A stretch of DNA of 64,000 bases. Source: Ruegeria lacuscaerulensis ITI-1157 (GTDB taxonomy: Bacteria > Pseudomonadota > Alphaproteobacteria > Rhodobacterales > Rhodobacteraceae). The stretch is taken from the NCBI GenBank assembly GCA_000161775.1, contig GG704596.1, forward strand, positions 1,499,072-1,563,071. Reading direction: 5' to 3'. Positions 10,940-19,731 of the stretch are shown here, piece by piece (within the stretch, counting starts at the first letter, position 1; every line of letters begins with the position of its first letter). The position numbers and the translations under genes were made by a program. The notes under the pieces are model-generated. The model was not told the origin of the DNA, made no database searches, and saw nothing but the letters and a program-made list of their open reading frames with translations.

Positions 10940-11649
10940 TGGGACATAAAGTCAATCCGATCGGCATGCGCCTTCAGGTCAACCGCACCTGGGACAGCCG
11001 TTGGTACGCAGATACCAAGGACTACGGTGATCTTCTGCTGGAAGACCTCAAGATCCGTGAGTTCATCAAGAAAGAGTGCAAGCAGGCCGGCGTGGCCCGT
11101 GTGATCATCGAGCGTCCGCACAAAAAGTGCCGCGTCACGATCCACACCGCACGTCCGGGTGTCATCATCGGCAAGAAAGGCGCGGACATCGAAGTGCTGC
11201 GCAAGAAGCTGGCCGCGATGACCGACAGCGAACTGCACCTGAACATCGTCGAAGTGCGCAAGCCGGAACTCGACGCGCAGCTGGTTGCCGAGTCGATCGC
11301 TCAGCAGCTGGAGCGCCGCGTTTCGTTCCGCCGCGCGATGAAGCGGTCGGTTCAGAATGCCATGCGCATGGGCGCCCTGGGTATCCGGGTGAACGTGGCT
11401 GGTCGTCTGGGCGGCGCGGAAATCGCACGGACCGAATGGTACCGCGAAGGCCGCGTGCCTCTGCACACTCTGCGTGCCGACATCGATTACGCACATGCCG
11501 AAGCGATGACTCCTTACGGGATCATCGGGATCAAGGTCTGGATCTTCAAAGGTGAGATCATGGAGCACGATCCGCAGGCACGTGACCGTAAAGCACAGGA
11601 ACTCCAGGACGGCCCTGCACCTCGTGGTGCTGGTGGCGGTCGTCGCTAA
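10939..11649 (+). CDS. rpsC: 30S ribosomal protein S3
   Basis: The 236-residue product is part of the mRNA entry channel and helicase. It starts [22 protein letters not shown]. The KH domain motif [12 protein letters not shown] lies at about residues 73-84, and the C-terminal domain with [19 protein letters not shown] follows. The Gly/Arg-rich tail after residue 215 is variable in the family. Confidence 0.98.
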   Translation: MGHKVNPIGMRLQVNRTWDSRWYADTKDYGDLLLEDLKIREFIKKECKQAGVARVIIERPHKKCRVTIHTARPGVIIGKKGADIEVLRKKLAAMTDSELHLNIVEVRKPELDAQLVAESIAQQLERRVSFRRAMKRSVQNAMRMGALGIRVNVAGRLGGAEIARTEWYREGRVPLHTLRADIDYAHAEAMTPYGIIGIKVWIFKGEIMEHDPQARDRKAQELQDGPAPRGAGGGRR

Positions 11650-11661
11650 GGAGGGAAAGAT

Positions 11662-12075
11662 ATGCTTCAACCAAAGCGTACAAAATTCCGCAAGATGCAC
11701 AAAGGCCGGATCAAGGGCGAAGCCAAAGGCGGCTCTGATCTGAACTTTGGCACCTACGGTCTGAAAGCCCTGCAGCCCGAGCGCGTCACCGCACGCCAGA
11801 TCGAAGCTGCTCGTCGTGCCATGACCCGTCACATGAAACGTCAAGGTCGCGTCTGGATCCGGATCTTCCCGGATACTCCCGTGACCTCGAAGCCGACCGA
11901 AGTCCGTATGGGTAAAGGTAAAGGCTCGGTCGACTATTGGGCAGCCAAAGTGAAGCCCGGTCGCGTGATGTTCGAGATCGACGGCGTCAACGATGAAATC
12001 GCGCGCGAGGCCCTGCGCCTGGCCGCGATGAAGCTGCCGATCAAGACCCGCGTGGTAGTCCGCGAGGACTGGTAA
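11662..12075 (+). CDS. rplP: 50S ribosomal protein L16
   Basis: The 137-residue product lies near the A-site tRNA elbow. It begins [16 protein letters not shown] and contains [19 protein letters not shown] and VRMGKGKG. The arginine in VRMGKGKG (residue 82) corresponds to Arg81 of E. coli L16, the residue hydroxylated there by the oxygenase YcfD. A terminator follows, so the first half of the S10 cluster ends here; rpmC, normally the next gene, is 12 kb away. Confidence 0.98.
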   Translation: MLQPKRTKFRKMHKGRIKGEAKGGSDLNFGTYGLKALQPERVTARQIEAARRAMTRHMKRQGRVWIRIFPDTPVTSKPTEVRMGKGKGSVDYWAAKVKPGRVMFEIDGVNDEIAREALRLAAMKLPIKTRVVVREDW

Positions 12076-12110
12076 GCAGTTGCGGCTACCCAAGCCAGAG
12101 AAAAAATGTG

Positions 12111-12139
12111 ACCCCGTCGGAAATCCGGCGGGGTTTTTT
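12111..12139 (+). terminator. Intrinsic terminator after rplP
   Basis: CCCCGTCGG (12112-12120) pairs with CCGGCGGGG (12125-12133) around AAAT, followed by six T. Confidence 0.9.
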
Positions 12140-12142
12140 CAT

Positions 12143-12263
12143 GGGGGCTCTGCCCCCGCCGCGACAAGCCGCAGCTCCCCCGGGATACTTTTGGCCAGAT
12201 GAAAGGAAATGCGCTTGTTTTCATCTGGCAACAAATATCCCGGAGCGCGAGGCAGAGCCTCGC
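12143..12263. repeat. REP-like palindromic intergenic element
   Basis: Three nested inverted repeats: GGGGGC/GCCCCC (12143-12157), a long one whose arms (12180-12204 and 12218-12243) both contain CCGGGATA and GCCAGATGAAA, and GCGAGGC/GCCTCGC (12247-12263). From memory, CCCGGGATAT...GGCCAGATGAA units are scattered between genes in many Rhodobacteraceae. Only one copy is in this window, so the repeat nature is not shown here. Confidence 0.6.
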
Positions 12264-12308
12264 AAATCAGCCATCGCAATCCGTGGAAGGCTGCAGTAAG
12301 ACGACACC

Positions 12309-12929
12309 ATGCCACAAATTGAATCGCTCTTTGTCACCCGTCTTTATCGCGCCGCCCTGTCCGAGTTCGATCCAAGGATTGATCCGGAAGAACTGGAGAG
12401 TTCATGTCTTGTCATCGCCGAGGATGATGAGGCCGGGCAGGATTGGTGTGAAGCGAACGGCTATCCAGGCTATACCAGTTATGCTTCGCTGTCCGATCTT
12501 CCTTGGCGATTCCCGATTTTCGAAGACCTCGTAAAAGCTCTGGACCAACATGTGGCGGCATTCGCCAAAGACCTTGAGTTTGATCTCGACGGGCGTGAAT
12601 TGAAGCTGGAGGATCTGTGGATCAACATCCTGCCCGAAGGCGGGATGCATGCCAGCCATATTCATCCGCACAGCGTAATCTCGGGTACGACCTATGTATC
12701 GATGCCGGAAGGTGCCAGCGCGTTGAAGTTGGAAGACCCCCGTTCCGGCCGAATGATGGCGGCACCGGTTCGCAAAAAAAGTGCGCGGCGCGAGTTGCAG
12801 CCGTTTGTCTACTTGAAGCCTCAGGTTGGTGACGTGCTGCTTTGGGAGAGCTGGTTGCGCCACGAAGTGCCGATGAACATGGCCGAGGAAGAGCGGATCA
12901 GCGTGAGCTTCAATTACAAGTGGGACTGA
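12309..12929 (+). CDS. Putative 2-oxoglutarate/Fe(II) oxygenase (TIGR02466-like)
   Basis: The 206-residue protein resembles the TIGR02466 / 2OG-FeII_Oxy_5 family of putative 2-oxoglutarate-dependent dioxygenases. A histidine cluster HASHIHPH at 114-121 is followed by a beta-strand GTTYVSMP. A second histidine (RHEVPMN, about residue 185) and an arginine (ERISVSFNY, about 197) fit the distal iron ligand and the 2-oxoglutarate anchor. A canonical HxD is not obvious, so the exact ligands are uncertain. The substrate is unknown. It stands alone, 230 bases after rplP on the same strand, behind a terminator and a REP-like element. Confidence 0.7.
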   Translation: MPQIESLFVTRLYRAALSEFDPRIDPEELESSCLVIAEDDEAGQDWCEANGYPGYTSYASLSDLPWRFPIFEDLVKALDQHVAAFAKDLEFDLDGRELKLEDLWINILPEGGMHASHIHPHSVISGTTYVSMPEGASALKLEDPRSGRMMAAPVRKKSARRELQPFVYLKPQVGDVLLWESWLRHEVPMNMAEEERISVSFNYKWD

Positions 12930-12969
12930 CCTTTATCTGCAAAACTTCAGACTTGATCTGACGGACACC

Positions 12970-13275
12970 TCAGCGAACAGGGTTGAGAGTGAGGTGGTGG
13001 CTGTCCGCTGTTTCGAAAGCGCCGTTCGCCTTTTCCAATACCGCCACCTGTTCCTTGGTCACCCTGGCCACCTCGCGCTTCAGTCGCCGGTTCCCGGCTT
13101 AATGATCGACGTCCCGCTTCTCCGGCGCCGGATCGCCGAACGGCTTCATCCATTTGCAAAGAGAGTGCGTGCTCCAACCCAAGCGCCGGGAAACCTGTCG
13201 AACCGGATAGCCCTTCATCGTGGTCTGATGCACCGTATCCCGCGTGAACTTGTCGCTGCAATTGCTTGTTCCCAT
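12970..13275 (-). pseudogene. IS3-family transposase OrfA remnant
   Basis: Minus-strand translation from 13275 gives a helix-turn-helix protein with GYPVRQVSRRLGWSTHSLCKWMK and, later, NRRLKREVARVTKEQ, the typical OrfA pattern of IS3-family elements. A TAA stop interrupts it after PEKRDVDH, where relatives have glutamate, and the frame ends at 12970 without any OrfB. It is therefore a dead fragment. It ends about 75 bases from tRNA-Val. I found no convincing terminal inverted repeats or target duplication. Confidence 0.75.
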
Positions 13276-13349
13276 GTCGGCCTCCTAGTCTCAGAGACGG
13301 GAGGCAAGGCGTATACCCTTGCAGGGGCACCTCGATCGAAAGGTTGGGA

Positions 13350-13425
<76 letters not shown>

Positions 13426-13434
13426 GACACGCGG

Positions 13435-13463
13435 GGTTTAGCCAAGCTTTCGTGCGGGTGCAA
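13435..13463 (-). promoter_or_regulatory. Promoter of tRNA-Val
   Basis: On the minus strand TTGCAC (13463-13458), 17 bases, TAAACC (13440-13435), ending ten bases before the tRNA. It has the same layout as the tRNA-Arg promoter at 63397-63425. Confidence 0.7.
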
Positions 13464-13497
13464 GAGGGTCACGCGGAATTACATGACAATCGGCCGC

Positions 13498-14751
13498 TCA
13501 GGCCCTGATGTCCTTCAATGCCGCCAGCAACTGTGCGACCTCGTGTTCCGTATTGTAGTGGCAAACGGATATTCGGATGCAGTCCGACAGGCCCAACGGG
13601 GTCAGTACGTTGCCGCTGTAGTGATCGGCCTTGCGTGTATGGGTGCGGATACCTTGCGCGTTCAGAATCGAGACAACGTCCGCCGAGGGCATGTTGCGCA
13701 TGACGATCGAGACCAGCCCTTCGCGCGCCGGATTATCGGCACCGCCCAGGATCGTGACATGGTCCATGTCACGCAGACCGGCCAAGTTGCCAAAGCCGTT
13801 GATCATGGTGTCCGTCAGCTGCCTCTCGTAGGCGTGGATCGCGTGACCCGCAGCCTCGATCCGGGCGCGCCGATCGGTGGAGTCGGACACCTGGCCGCCC
13901 AGCCAGTCGAAATAGTCGACCACATCGGACATGGTCGCATAGGCGCCCGTGTCGCGTGTGCCAAACTCCCAGCCCGAAGCGGGTGCGTCGATCAGCTGGT
14001 CATGCGGCAGGGCGGTCAACCGGTCCGAAACCCAGGCGATGCCGTAGCCGTGCCGCGAAAACACCTTGTAGGGCGAGATCGCATAGCCATCGACGTCATA
14101 GCTGTCGATGTCCAACTGCCCGTGAGCGGCGTGCTGGATGCCATCGACGATGATGAAGCACTCGGGCGATACGGCGCGGATCGTACGGGCGATGGCTGCC
14201 ACGTCCATTCCCATTCCCGAGACGGGCGAGGCATGCAGGATGGTGGCCACGGCAACGTCCGGTGTCATGCGGGCGGCATAATCCGCAGCGGTGACCAGTC
14301 CGGTTGCGTCGTCATGGGGTACATTCACATAGTCCAGCCCGGCGATATCCGCCCAGCGCCGTGCGGCGCTGCGGCTGGCCGGATGTTCGATCGAACTGCC
14401 GATCACCTTGGCCCCTCTGGGTGCGTTGATGCAGGCGGTGCGGATCATGCGGAACAGCAGCTCGGTGCCGCTTTCCCCTGCGAAGAACTGGCCTGACGAC
14501 GCGTTCATGAACACCGCCAGATCGGCCTTGGCACGGTTGATCGTTTCGACCAGCGCCAGGCTGGCCACGTTGTCACGCCCCTGGTTGTCGGGGATCGCGG
14601 CAAAACGGGCCGTGGTTTCGACCACCGATTTCAGTGTCAGCGCCCCGCCCGCGTTTTCGAAGAATATCCGCGGCGCCTGAAACGGGCAGCTGTCCACATG
14701 CGCGAACCGAGCGCGAACGGCGTCCAACAGTTCGGGTGTGTCATGCAGCAT
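13498..14751 (-). CDS. Class V aminotransferase, cysteine desulfurase-like
   Basis: The 417-residue PLP enzyme belongs to the SufS/CsdA-like class V aminotransferases. The N-terminal FFENAGGALTLKSVVE, the central DGIQHAAHG (aspartate that holds the PLP nitrogen) and SPYKVFSRHGYG, whose lysine should bind PLP, are all visible. No cysteine in the usual SufS active-site loop stands out, so it may be a lyase or aminotransferase rather than a desulfurase. It is divergent from modA and not in an Fe-S assembly operon. Substrate unknown. Confidence 0.8.
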   Translation of the reverse strand: MLHDTPELLDAVRARFAHVDSCPFQAPRIFFENAGGALTLKSVVETTARFAAIPDNQGRDNVASLALVETINRAKADLAVFMNASSGQFFAGESGTELLFRMIRTACINAPRGAKVIGSSIEHPASRSAARRWADIAGLDYVNVPHDDATGLVTAADYAARMTPDVAVATILHASPVSGMGMDVAAIARTIRAVSPECFIIVDGIQHAAHGQLDIDSYDVDGYAISPYKVFSRHGYGIAWVSDRLTALPHDQLIDAPASGWEFGTRDTGAYATMSDVVDYFDWLGGQVSDSTDRRARIEAAGHAIHAYERQLTDTMINGFGNLAGLRDMDHVTILGGADNPAREGLVSIVMRNMPSADVVSILNAQGIRTHTRKADHYSGNVLTPLGLSDCIRISVCHYNTEHEVAQLLAALKDIRA

Positions 14752-14812
14752 GGCGGAGCCCTGTCAGGTTGAGGTGGTGTTCGTCCCTCGCATCTATGGC
14801 CGCGGAGTCGAA

Positions 14813-14863
14813 AAGGTCAATCGTTTCCAGACTCTGCCCGGCCCCCCGGATGGAATTGACCTT
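14813..14863. promoter_or_regulatory. Inverted repeat upstream of modA
   Basis: AAGGTCAAT (14813-14821) and ATTGACCTT (14855-14863) are a perfect nine-base inverted pair with a 33-base gap, in the region between the divergent aminotransferase gene and modA. It could be an operator or a stem in the modA leader. It does not match the ModE consensus I know. Confidence 0.35.
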
Positions 14864-14927
14864 GCCTGCCCCTGCTTGCCTCCGATATGCCAAGAACAAT
14901 GCAACCGTCCCAACAGGAGGCCCGGGC

Positions 14928-15701
14928 ATGCCGTCCAGCACTCGCCGCCTTTTTGCGGTAGCGGCTCTGTGTGTCGCGATCGCCACCCCGGTCAGGGTTG
15001 CCGCTGACGAGATGCTTGTTTTTGCCGCCTCCAGCCTCAAGACCGCTTTGGATCGGATCGTGCCCGAGTTCGAGCAAGCCGCAGGTCATCAGGTCACGGT
15101 GTCCTACGCGGCCTCGTCCGTGCTGGCGCGGCAGATCCAGCTGGGCGCACCGGCGGACCTGTTCATTTCGGCCAATATCGACTGGATGGACGCGCTCGAG
15201 CAGAGTGGCCACATTCAGCCCGCCTCACGGATTGATCTTGTAGGCAATTCGCTGGTCCTGATCGGCACGCCCGATCACGATGCCGTCGGACAGATCACTG
15301 CCGAGTTCGATCTGGCCGGGCACCTGGGTGCGGGCTATCTGGCGATGGGGCTGGTTAATGCGGTGCCGGCGGGCGTCTACGGCAAGGCCGCGTTGCAGCA
15401 TCTCGGGCTTTGGGATGGCGTCAAGGACAGGGTGGCGCAGGCCGACAATGCGCGGGCGGCGCTGGCTCTTGTGGCCACCGGCGCGGCCCCGATGGGCATT
15501 GTCTATGGCACCGATGCCCGGATCGAGGATCGGGTCACAGTCATTGGAACATTCCCGCCGTCCGCGCACCCGCCGATCGTATACCCCGCGGCCCTGACGG
15601 CAAATGCGGGACCTGCGGCGGCCCAGCTGCTCGACTTCCTGCGCGGCGAGACCGCGACGGCAGAGTTTCTGATGCAGGGCTTCTCCCTGCCGGGAGGATA
15701 G
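14928..15701 (+). CDS. modA: Molybdate ABC transporter substrate-binding protein
   Basis: The 257-residue periplasmic protein starts MPSSTRRLFAVAALCVAIATPVRVAADE, a signal peptide cut after VAA or close by. It shows the ModA core: VFAASSLKTALD (anion-binding Ser-Ser), YAASSVLARQIQ, GAPADLFISAN and the C-terminal YPAAL. AGGAGG lies seven bases before the ATG at 14928, which fixes the start. It is the first gene of modABC, with modB three bases later. Confidence 0.95.
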   Translation: MPSSTRRLFAVAALCVAIATPVRVAADEMLVFAASSLKTALDRIVPEFEQAAGHQVTVSYAASSVLARQIQLGAPADLFISANIDWMDALEQSGHIQPASRIDLVGNSLVLIGTPDHDAVGQITAEFDLAGHLGAGYLAMGLVNAVPAGVYGKAALQHLGLWDGVKDRVAQADNARAALALVATGAAPMGIVYGTDARIEDRVTVIGTFPPSAHPPIVYPAALTANAGPAAAQLLDFLRGETATAEFLMQGFSLPGG

Positions 15702-15704
15702 AGC

Positions 15705-16397
15705 ATGGGGTGGCTGGGTCCGGCCGAAATCGAGGCGCTGAAACTGTCGCTTCGGGTGTCAGTCTGGGCGACGGTGGTGTCGTTGCCGCTGGGCGTTTTC
15801 GTGGCCTATGCGTTGGCCCGTTGGCGGTTTCCCGGGCGCCAACTTCTGAATGCACTGGTCCATCTGCCGCTGATCCTGCCGCCGGTGGTCACCGGGTATC
15901 TTCTGCTTTTGGCGTTTGGCCTTCAGGCACCCGTTGGCCGGTTTCTGGCCGAACTAGGGATCGTCTTCGCCTTTCGCTGGACCGGGGCGGCGCTTGCCGC
16001 CGGGATCATGGCCTTCCCGCTGATGGTGCGGGCGATCCGCCTGTCGATCGAGGCGGTCGACCCGCGGCTGGAACAGGCAGGTGCCACGCTGGGCGCGGCG
16101 CGGCCGTTGGTCTTTGCCACCGTGACCCTGCCGATGATCCTGCCGGGCATCATCGCGGGTGCGATTCTGGCGTTTGCGAAGGCAATGGGTGAGTTCGGAG
16201 CCACCATCACCTTCGTGTCGAACATCCCCGGCCAGACCCAGACACTGCCCTCGGCGGTCTATGCCTTTCTTCAGGTTCCGGGGGGAGAGGCTGCGGCGAT
16301 GCGCCTGGTCATCGTTTCCATCGTGTTGGCGATGGGCGCGCTGATGCTGTCCGAATATGTGGGCCGTCGCGCTGCGGCCCGGGTGGCGGGCACATGA
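15705..16397 (+). CDS. modB: Molybdate ABC transporter permease
   Basis: The 230-residue inner-membrane protein has five to six hydrophobic segments and the EAA-type loop EQAGATLGAARPLVFATVTLPMILPG that docks on ModC. The N-terminal part has LHLPLILPPVVTGYLLL-like hydrophobic sequence typical of ModB. It overlaps modC by four bases, so the two are translationally coupled. Confidence 0.95.
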   Translation: MGWLGPAEIEALKLSLRVSVWATVVSLPLGVFVAYALARWRFPGRQLLNALVHLPLILPPVVTGYLLLLAFGLQAPVGRFLAELGIVFAFRWTGAALAAGIMAFPLMVRAIRLSIEAVDPRLEQAGATLGAARPLVFATVTLPMILPGIIAGAILAFAKAMGEFGATITFVSNIPGQTQTLPSAVYAFLQVPGGEAAAMRLVIVSIVLAMGALMLSEYVGRRAAARVAGT

Positions 16398-17515
16398 GCC
16401 TGTCCGTCCGCCTCAACCACAAGCTGCCGGACATCGAGCTGGACATCCGGTTTGAAGCTCCGGCGGGGGTGACGGTACTGTTCGGGCGGTCCGGGTCGGG
16501 CAAGACAACCATCGTGAACGCCGTGGCCGGCCTTGTTCGACCGCGGGCCGGCCGCGTGGCGTTGGATGATTGGGTTCTGTTCGATACCGAAGCAGGCCTG
16601 TGGGTGCCGCCACATCGACGGCGACTGGGCTATGTCTTTCAGGAAGGCCGGCTGTTCCCGCATCTGACGGTACGCCAAAACCTATATTTCGGCCGCTGGT
16701 TCGCGCCCCGGAACGCCCCGCGCGAGGACCCCGACCGTGTGATCGATATACTGGGAATCGGACACCTGCTCGATCGCCGCCCTGCGCGGCTGTCGGGGGG
16801 CGAAAAACAGCGGGTCGCCATCGGTCGCGCCCTGCTGGCCAGCCCGCGCATGATTCTGGCCGACGAACCGCTGGCCGCGCTGGACGAGGCACGCAAGGCC
16901 GAAATTCTTCCCTATTTCGAACGGCTCCGCGACGAAGTGTCGGTGCCGATCCTCTACGTCACCCATTCGGCCGCCGAGGTTGCACGGCTGGCGACCTCGG
17001 TGGTGGTTCTGCAGGATGGCAAAGTGCAGCGTCAGGGCCCGGCATCCGAGGTTCTGGCCGATCCGTCGGTCGCCCCGGCGGGCGTGCGCGAGGTGGGCGC
17101 GGTTCTGCAGGTCCGCGTGGCGGCGCATCACGATGACGGGCTGACCGAACTGGAGGCCGGCGGGGCCCGTCTGTTTCTACCGCGTATCCGGCACGCGGTC
17201 GGAGATCCGCTGCGTGTCCGCATCCCCGCGCAGGAGGTCATCCTGTCGAACCGGCCCCCCGAAGGTCTGTCGGCGCTGAATGTTCTGGAGGGAACCGTGC
17301 TGTCGATCCGCGCGGGCGAGGGGCCGGGGGCCATCGTTTCGGTCCGAACCCGGGCGGGCACGGTGTTGGCAAGGGTTACCCGCAGATCGGTTGCGGCGCT
17401 TGGGTTGCAGCCCGGATCGACATGCCACGCCATCGTCAAGACCGTGGCAATTGCGCCGCAGGATGTCGGCGGGCGCATGGCCGCTCGCCAGGCTCGCTGC
17501 AGCCCGCGCGCCTGA
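16394..17515 (+). CDS. modC: Molybdate ABC transporter ATP-binding protein
   Basis: The 373-residue ATPase has Walker A GRSGSGKTT (about 32-40), signature LSGGEKQR (about 132-139), Walker B MILADEP and the H-loop THS. A C-terminal region of about 140 residues is the TOBE/molybdate-binding (MOP-like) domain expected in ModC. It closes the modABC operon, which imports molybdate for molybdenum cofactor. A MOSC-domain gene of possible Mo-cofactor relevance lies far away at 51771-52508. Confidence 0.95.
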   Translation: MSLSVRLNHKLPDIELDIRFEAPAGVTVLFGRSGSGKTTIVNAVAGLVRPRAGRVALDDWVLFDTEAGLWVPPHRRRLGYVFQEGRLFPHLTVRQNLYFGRWFAPRNAPREDPDRVIDILGIGHLLDRRPARLSGGEKQRVAIGRALLASPRMILADEPLAALDEARKAEILPYFERLRDEVSVPILYVTHSAAEVARLATSVVVLQDGKVQRQGPASEVLADPSVAPAGVREVGAVLQVRVAAHHDDGLTELEAGGARLFLPRIRHAVGDPLRVRIPAQEVILSNRPPEGLSALNVLEGTVLSIRAGEGPGAIVSVRTRAGTVLARVTRRSVAALGLQPGSTCHAIVKTVAIAPQDVGGRMAARQARCSPRA

Positions 17516-17589
17516 AGATCTGCGGCTTTACTCCGAGTCCCCGCGCCCTATGATCGAAGGCTACGGGTTTCACCTGACAGGATTTTCCG

Positions 17590-18000
17590 ATGACGCGTTT
17601 TCTCGTTTTGCTTTTGATTTGCAAAATTGTTCTGGCGCCGGTTCTGGCGCAGGCGCGGGGGGTCGGCCTCAGCGTCCGACCCACCTACCGCACCGAGATC
17701 CGGCCCGTGGACGATGAAATCTTCGAGGTGAAGGCGATCGGATCCTCGGCGGCAGTCAATTACTGGTGCGGCATCGGAGACTATGCCATCCGCCAACTCG
17801 GCGTGCCGCGCTCGCAGCGGATCTATGTTTGGAAAGCCTATGAGAAAGGGGCCAGAACGGTCCAGTTCTCGTTGAAGCCGCCGCCGGGCGCGGACACCAC
17901 GCCGGGATATTCGATCACCGTCAACCGGGTAGGCGAGAACATGTCTGCCTCGTCCGCGCAGAACTACTGCTATGACAATTTCATGGATTTCGGGTTCTGA
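17590..18000 (+). CDS. Small secreted protein of unknown function
   Basis: The 136 residues start with a signal peptide (MTRFLVLLLICKIVLAPVLAQA) and continue as a small soluble domain with two cysteines in YWCGIGDYA and NYCYDNF, near residues 60 and 128, which may form a disulfide in the periplasm. I recall uncharacterised roseobacter proteins of this kind but no function. It lies alone between modC and the convergent hemF, 74 bases after modC. Confidence 0.65.
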   Translation: MTRFLVLLLICKIVLAPVLAQARGVGLSVRPTYRTEIRPVDDEIFEVKAIGSSAAVNYWCGIGDYAIRQLGVPRSQRIYVWKAYEKGARTVQFSLKPPPGADTTPGYSITVNRVGENMSASSAQNYCYDNFMDFGF

Positions 18001-18003
18001 CCC

Positions 18004-18888
18004 TCAGACCCACTTGGCCAGCGGCGGCAGGCTCATCAGCACGGCGTCGGGGTCATGCCCGGTTTCCAGGCCGAATTTCGTACCCCGGTCATAGACCAGG
18101 TTGTATTCGGCATAGAGCCCGCGGTGGATCAGCTGAGTATCCTTGTCGGCTTCGGTAAAGGGCTGTACGCGCCGCTTTTCCACCAGAGGCAGGAAGGCCG
18201 GCAGGAAGGCCCGGCCGATGTCCTGAGTCAGCGCGAAATCGGCCTGCCAGTCGCCGGTGCAGTAGTCATCCATGAAGATCCCGCCGACGCCCCGCGCGCG
18301 CTTGCGGTGCGGGATGTAGAAATACTCGTCGGCCCACTCCTTGAGGCGCGGATAGTGCCCCGGCCCGTGCGGGTCCAGATGCGCCTTCTGCGTGGCGTGG
18401 AAATGCGCCGTGTCCTCGGGGTATTCAATGCAGGGGTTCAGGTCGGAACCGCCGCCGAACCACCAGGCATGGGGCGTCCAGAACATGCGGGTGTTCATGT
18501 GAACGGCCGGGACATGCGGGTTTTGCATATGCGCCACAAGGCTGATGCCCGAGGCCCAGAACCGCGGGTCGTCGGCCATGCCGGGGATGCCCTTGCGCGC
18601 GGCCATCGCCTGTTGCGCCCGCTCGCCCAGCGTGCCGTAAACCGTCGAGACGTTGACGCCGACCTTCTCGAACACGCGGCCTCCGCGCATGACCGACATC
18701 AGACCACCGCCCGCGTCGGACCCATCTTCGGAGTGGCGCCGGGTTTCCTTGACCTCGAACCGGCCGGGTTCGGCCTCGCTGAAGGGACCGGTGTCGTGGC
18801 TGTCCTCCAGCGCCTCGAAGGCGGCGACGATCTGATCGCGCAGGCTGCGGAACCAGGCAGAGGCGGTGGCTTTTTCGGTATCGAACAT
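18004..18888 (-). CDS. hemF: Coproporphyrinogen III oxidase, aerobic
   Basis: The 294-residue enzyme decarboxylates coproporphyrinogen III to protoporphyrinogen IX using oxygen, in haem and bacteriochlorophyll synthesis. It shows the family blocks GGGLMSVMRGGRVFEKVGVN, HMNTRMFW, WWFGGGSDLNP (metal and substrate region) and GGIFMDD. Length is normal. It is cytosolic. The SDR gene upstream is only five bases away on the same strand, so both are probably co-transcribed. Confidence 0.96.
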   Translation of the reverse strand: MFDTEKATASAWFRSLRDQIVAAFEALEDSHDTGPFSEAEPGRFEVKETRRHSEDGSDAGGGLMSVMRGGRVFEKVGVNVSTVYGTLGERAQQAMAARKGIPGMADDPRFWASGISLVAHMQNPHVPAVHMNTRMFWTPHAWWFGGGSDLNPCIEYPEDTAHFHATQKAHLDPHGPGHYPRLKEWADEYFYIPHRKRARGVGGIFMDDYCTGDWQADFALTQDIGRAFLPAFLPLVEKRRVQPFTEADKDTQLIHRGLYAEYNLVYDRGTKFGLETGHDPDAVLMSLPPLAKWV

Positions 18889-18893
18889 GGGGC

Positions 18894-19694
18894 TCAGTGG
18901 GCTGGGGCGGCGACCGGATCCAGCAGGGTGCGGCCTCCGTCGATTGTCAGGATCTGGCCGGTCATGAAGCCCGAGGCCTCGGACGCCAGGTATTGCGCCG
19001 TATCGGTCAGTTCGGTCGGGGCGGCGATGCGGGCCAGCGGCGTGTGCTTTTCGATGTCCTTGCGAAAGTCGCGGTTGTCTTTAAGGGTCGTCTGCAACGA
19101 GGCGCTCATGACCGAGCCGAGCGCGATCGCGTTCACACGGATGCGGTGCGGCGCCAGGGTCACGGCCAGCGACCGGGTCAGTTGATCCAGGGCGGCGCTG
19201 GCCACGGAATAGGCCAGAAGGTCAGGATGCGTGCGGCGCCCGGCGATTGAGGACAGGTTGATGATCGAGCCGATCTGGCTGTCTCCGCTGTCTTTGGCCT
19301 GTTTGATCATCCGGTTGGCGACCATCTGGCTCAGCCGCAGGGTGGGCATCAGGTTCTGGTTCAGCAGGGCGCGCACCGAGTCGTCCTCGGGGTCCAGCGG
19401 GTCCGAAGGGATCACCTGCCGCGCGCCATTGACCAGGATATCAACCTGATCGAACGCGTCCAGCGTGGCGGACAGCAGGTTGGCGACGGTCAGTTTTTCA
19501 CGCAGGTCTCCGGCGAAATACCGGATGTTGCCGTCGTCGACCTGTTCGCCCAATTCGTCGGCCAGGCGCTTTTCGTCCACGTCGGCGAACATCACGTTGG
19601 CGCCCACGTCGGCGAAATGGCGGCCGATCGCCAGCCCGATGCCGTTTGCGCCGCCGGTCACGATGGCGGTCTTGCCAGCTATGGAAAAGGACAT
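18894..19694 (-). CDS. SDR-family protein with a replaced catalytic lysine
   Basis: The 266-residue protein has the short-chain dehydrogenase fold: cofactor loop TGGANGIG (13-20), acidic DVDE (about 38-41), NGAR replacing the usual NNAG, catalytic Ser in INLSS (about 148) and Tyr162 in AYSVAS. Where the YxxxK lysine should be, residue 166 is serine (codon AGC at 19199-19197), and no lysine is nearby. It may bind NAD(P) without normal redox chemistry, or it may use a different mechanism. It sits directly upstream of hemF; a link to haem synthesis is only suggested by position. Confidence 0.8.
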   Translation of the reverse strand: MSFSIAGKTAIVTGGANGIGLAIGRHFADVGANVMFADVDEKRLADELGEQVDDGNIRYFAGDLREKLTVANLLSATLDAFDQVDILVNGARQVIPSDPLDPEDDSVRALLNQNLMPTLRLSQMVANRMIKQAKDSGDSQIGSIINLSSIAGRRTHPDLLAYSVASAALDQLTRSLAVTLAPHRIRVNAIALGSVMSASLQTTLKDNRDFRKDIEKHTPLARIAAPTELTDTAQYLASEASGFMTGQILTIDGGRTLLDPVAAPAH

Positions 19695-19731
19695 GCGTTT
19701 CCTCCAGATTCTCGGCGCAGGTTAGATGGCT

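Noticed and set aside
13498..14751. Assignment of the class V aminotransferase as SufS
   Set aside because: There is no suf gene context and no evident active-site cysteine loop.
14752..14927. Molybdenum-cofactor riboswitch or ModE site before modA
   Set aside because: Only one nine-base inverted repeat is present; neither the riboswitch architecture nor a known ModE consensus can be recognised.
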